64,000 nt of DNA, from contig NZ_FUXH01000001.1 of the NCBI RefSeq assembly GCF_900167225.1, positions 62,001 through 126,000 on the forward strand, read 5' to 3'. Under the pieces are notes generated by a model that had not been told where the DNA came from, did no database searches, and saw only the letters and a program-made list of their open reading frames with translations. Position 1 is the stretch's first letter. Each line of letters opens with the position of its first letter. Positions 61,717-64,000 of the stretch are shown here, piece by piece. A program made the translations under genes and the position numbers. Origin of the DNA: Porphyromonas crevioricanis. GTDB taxonomy: Bacteria; Bacteroidota; Bacteroidia; Bacteroidales; Porphyromonadaceae.

Positions 61717-62274
61717 TCACCTACCAACCGGAATGCTACGGTAGGTTGTACGAACCTGTCCTTTGAGAATCTTATTGAGCTTACTCTTGATCATTTGCTT
61801 GCGCAGCGAGTTGATGTGATCGATAAAAAGCTTGCCCTCCAAATGGTCGTACTCATGCTGTACAACTCGTGCTGCAAATCCGCTGAGCGTTTCTTCGTGA
61901 GAGTTGAAATTCTCGTCCATATAGCTTATTTGTATGGAGTAAGGGCGAGATACCTTTTCATTGATGCCAGGTAGGCTCAAACAACCTTCGTTTTCTGTAC
62001 AAGTCTCTTCTCCCATTTCTTGGATATGGGCATTGATCATACATCGTTTGAACCCCTTACACTCAGGACATTCTTCTGCCAATACATCAGCGTCTATTAC
62101 TAATAGTCGGATAGATTTTCCGATTTGAGGAGCAGCCAAACCAATGCCATCGGATTCGTACATAGTCTCCCACATTCGGGCTATCAAGGAGGATAGGTCG
62201 GGGTAGTCGGGGGAAATATCTTCAGCTACTTTTCGCAGTACAGGTTGGCCATATAGGTAGATAGGTAGATTCAT
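61717..62274 (-). CDS. def: Peptide deformylase
   Basis: A 185-residue iron enzyme that removes the formyl group from new proteins. All three motifs are present: [10 protein letters not shown] (about residues 42-51), EGCLSLPG (about 96) and QHEYDHLEG (about 139), which hold the metal ligands Cys and two His. Length is typical of type I enzymes. ruvX ends 34 bases upstream, on the same strand. Confidence 0.96.
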   Translation of the reverse strand: MNLPIYLYGQPVLRKVAEDISPDYPDLSSLIARMWETMYESDGIGLAAPQIGKSIRLLVIDADVLAEECPECKGFKRCMINAHIQEMGEETCTENEGCLSLPGINEKVSRPYSIQISYMDENFNSHEETLSGFAARVVQHEYDHLEGKLFIDHINSLRKQMIKSKLNKILKGQVRTTYRSIPVGR

Positions 62275-62308
62275 GCTATTGTCATTTTTATTTTGGTCTA
62301 TGTTCTTG

Positions 62309-62737
62309 TTAGAAAGAAGAGCGATAATCCTTCCGTTCTAAGTAGGATTGTAGTATGATCACTGCGCTTACTTCATCAACCAATCCCTTATTCCTCCTTT
62401 TCATTTTGGGGATCCCGGCTTCGATGATAGACCGCTGTGCCAAGACGGAAGTGAATCGTTCGTCTTCGTATTCCACAGGTATATCTGGGTATTTCTTTTT
62501 GAGTTTTTCCACAAAGGGACGAATCTTCGCCATGGACTCAGATTCTTGCCCGTTCATTTGTCGTGGGTAACCGACAAGAATGAGGTCTATTGGCTCTTTG
62601 GCAATGTAGTCGGATAGAAATTTCTCAAGCGTATATGTTGCCACCGTGCATAATCCTCCTGGGATCATGCCGAGCACGTCCGTCACAGCAATGCCACAAC
62701 GCTTCAATCCATAATCAATGGCTAATATTCTTCCCAT
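62309..62737 (-). CDS. ruvX: Putative Holliday junction resolvase RuvX (YqgF)
   Basis: A 142-residue RNase H-fold protein with the family start [19 protein letters not shown] (residues 2-20, catalytic Asp), [13 protein letters not shown] (about 52-64), EYEDERFTS (about 88, Glu and Asp) and [17 protein letters not shown] (catalytic Asp near 120). YqgF acts in 16S rRNA 5' end processing in E. coli, and the Holliday junction activity is debated. I use the ATG at 62737; a TTG 9 bases further upstream is less likely. A -7 box ends 7 bases before this ATG. Confidence 0.93.
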   Translation of the reverse strand: MGRILAIDYGLKRCGIAVTDVLGMIPGGLCTVATYTLEKFLSDYIAKEPIDLILVGYPRQMNGQESESMAKIRPFVEKLKKKYPDIPVEYEDERFTSVLAQRSIIEAGIPKMKRRNKGLVDEVSAVIILQSYLERKDYRSSF

Positions 62738-62743
62738 TGCCGG

Positions 62744-62751
62744 CAAAGTTA
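62744..62751 (-). promoter_or_regulatory. -7 box abutting ruvX
   Basis: TAACTTTG on the minus strand (62751-62744) fits TAnnTTTG and ends 6 bases before the ruvX ATG. As with the transporter at 1214, the transcript would start close to the first codon. Confidence 0.4.
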
Positions 62752-62918
62752 ATGGATTAGTATGGGATGAATAAAACCAGTTCGGGGCATCTTAAAGTTC
62801 CGTGAGAGCAAATAACAAGGGGAAAAGCTCTTTTCTTTTTTGCTAAGCCCAATTGAGTCTCATTTTTTCATCATGGGGAAACATAGAGAGGGTTATGTAT
62901 CCACATGCCAACAAGAAT

Positions 62919-64000
62919 TTAAGAGGGTAGACAATTCAGAAAGGAGTATGCGAGTTCTCTCGTTTCTTTATCTGTGTCAATTAGATCTTCTAGACATGGG
63001 GTGGTGATGTAAGAAATCTTTGTCATGCAATACTCCAACAAAGAGGACATCCTGGTAAAGCTCAAATCTTCCTTGAGAAAAGCCTCCACTGCTACTTCAT
63101 TGGCCGCATTTAGGATACAGGGTATATTCCCTCCCTGACGAATGGCTCGATAGGCCAACTCCAAGTTTGGAAATCTTTTGGTATCGGGGGGAAAAAAGGA
63201 CAAATTTTTTCCGAAGAAATCAACCCGAGGATAGCTGTTTGGTATTCTGCGAGTGAGCCCCAAAGCGTAGCTAATGGGCAGACGCATGTCTGGAATACCA
63301 AGTTGGGCCTTTATACTTCCATCTGCAAACTCTACCATAGAGTGGACGATACTTTCCGGGTGTACCAATACTTCTATTCTATCTACGGGGCATCCGAAGA
63401 GCCAATGGGCTTCAATCATTTCAAACCCTTTGTTCATAAGAGAGGCTGAATCTATTGTCACCTTGGCCCCCATTTGCCAGTTGGGATGTTTTAAGGCATC
63501 AGCCGGACAGATTGAGTTGAAAGTATCTCCTGGTCTGTGCAGGAATGGCCCACCTGAGGCTGTGAGTAAAATCTTTGCTATCGGATTGAATTCTCCCACC
63601 AAACATTGGAAAATAGCCGAGTGCTCCGAGTCTACCGGGATAATGGATGCGTTCCCTGTGTGTACTTTTTCCATCACAAGCCTTCCTGCAACAACCAGCG
63701 TCTCTTTGTTGGCAAGTGCAATTGTTTTTCCGGCATCGGCAGCTGCAAGGGTGGGGAGTAGACCTGCATAACCGACCATGGCTGTGAGTACGATGTCTAC
63801 TGCTTCTAATGTTGCAGCATCAGCAATGGCATCGGCTCCACTCCAGACTTTGATAGGGAGGTGTGCCAAAGCTTCTTTAACCTTGATGTAGTGGGTCTCA
63901 TTAGCCACAACAACTACCTCCGGCTCAAATTCGATAGCTTGTTTGATTAGTAAATCTGCATTATTACGCCCGGTAATCACATACGCCGATAGGAGATCCG
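62919..64000 (-). CDS. dxr: 1-Deoxy-D-xylulose 5-phosphate reductoisomerase (partial, N-terminus outside window)
   Basis: Dxr makes 2-C-methyl-D-erythritol 4-phosphate, the committed step of the non-mevalonate isoprenoid pathway. The visible 360 codons lack only the N-terminal NADPH motif (GSTGSIG), which must lie beyond the right edge. The frame stays open through 64000, ahead of the in-frame GTG at 63980. Seen motifs are ANKETLVVAG (about codon 100 of the visible part), PVDSEHSAIFQC, TASGGPF, SASLMNKGFEMIEAHWLFG and NAANEVAVEAFL. It would supply isoprenoid precursors to the polyprenyl synthase at 39.3 kb. Confidence 0.95.
   Translation of the reverse strand, partial: DLLSAYVITGRNNADLLIKQAIEFEPEVVVVANETHYIKVKEALAHLPIKVWSGADAIADAATLEAVDIVLTAMVGYAGLLPTLAAADAGKTIALANKETLVVAGRLVMEKVHTGNASIIPVDSEHSAIFQCLVGEFNPIAKILLTASGGPFLHRPGDTFNSICPADALKHPNWQMGAKVTIDSASLMNKGFEMIEAHWLFGCPVDRIEVLVHPESIVHSMVEFADGSIKAQLGIPDMRLPISYALGLTRRIPNSYPRVDFFGKNLSFFPPDTKRFPNLELAYRAIRQGGNIPCILNAANEVAVEAFLKEDLSFTRMSSLLEYCMTKISYITTPCLEDLIDTDKETRELAYSFLNCLPS

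Noticed and set aside
63274-63771. 165-codon plus-strand ORF opposite dxr
   Set aside because: It is antisense to a highly conserved enzyme gene with all motifs intact.

Overview
The window is a stretch of a Bacteroidota chromosome, most likely a Porphyromonas species. The reasons are a complete hmuYRSTUV haem-uptake locus in the P. gingivalis order, a PorT-type component of the type IX secretion system, a dipeptidyl-peptidase III with an unusually long C-terminal extension, and Bacteroidota-type promoters (TTG, about 19 bases, TAnnTTTG) in front of several genes and both multi-gene tRNA clusters. HmuY is clearly divergent from the P. gingivalis protein as I remember it, so another species of the genus is more likely. 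I see no plasmid, prophage, CRISPR array or intact insertion sequence.

Layout. 1-1046 (minus): start of a polysaccharide-deacetylase-like gene that runs off the left edge. 1.2-3.7 kb (plus): a DAACS transporter and rmuC. 3.9-13.2 kb (plus): the hmu locus, i.e. haem-binding lipoprotein HmuY, TonB-dependent receptor HmuR, the CobN-like HmuS, membrane protein HmuT, ExbB-like HmuU and DUF2149 protein HmuV, closed by a terminator. 13.2-14 kb: intergenic region with 22-bp tandem repeats and a cobalamin-riboswitch-like leader. 14-24.2 kb (plus): cobS, an N-domain-less Clp ATPase, two DUF1573 proteins, meaB, gcvT, a ComB-family phosphatase and a helix-hairpin-helix outer-membrane protein. 24.2-25.65 kb holds no intact gene and looks like decayed coding sequence. 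25.7-44.8 kb (minus): ctpA-type protease, coaD, parE, an acetyltransferase, a Na/Pi cotransporter, an EEP-family protein with two rhomboids, an exbB/exbD operon, tRNA-Ser, tatD, a polyprenyl synthase, tonB, two tRNA-Lys, bioD and a relA/spoT gene. 45.1-48.3 kb is a plus-strand island (lrgA-lrgB, fmt, mnmH). 48.4-64 kb (minus): menE, four tRNAs, ribH, a TPR membrane protein, a second 22-bp repeat block, porT, DUF4954, DPP III, an ABC-F ATPase, a TPR protein, def, ruvX and dxr, the last running off the right edge.

How it fits together. Haem acquisition is the main theme: HmuY and HmuR collect haem outside, HmuS-V process or energise the system, and tonB with exbB/exbD about 27 kb away could energise HmuR. 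Corrinoid metabolism also recurs: cobS under a B12-riboswitch-like leader, meaB (chaperone of a B12 enzyme) and the CobN-like HmuS. The rest is mostly housekeeping: translation (fmt, def, mnmH, ABC-F, tRNAs), stringent response, cofactors (coaD, bioD, ribH, menE, dxr) and cell-envelope proteins.
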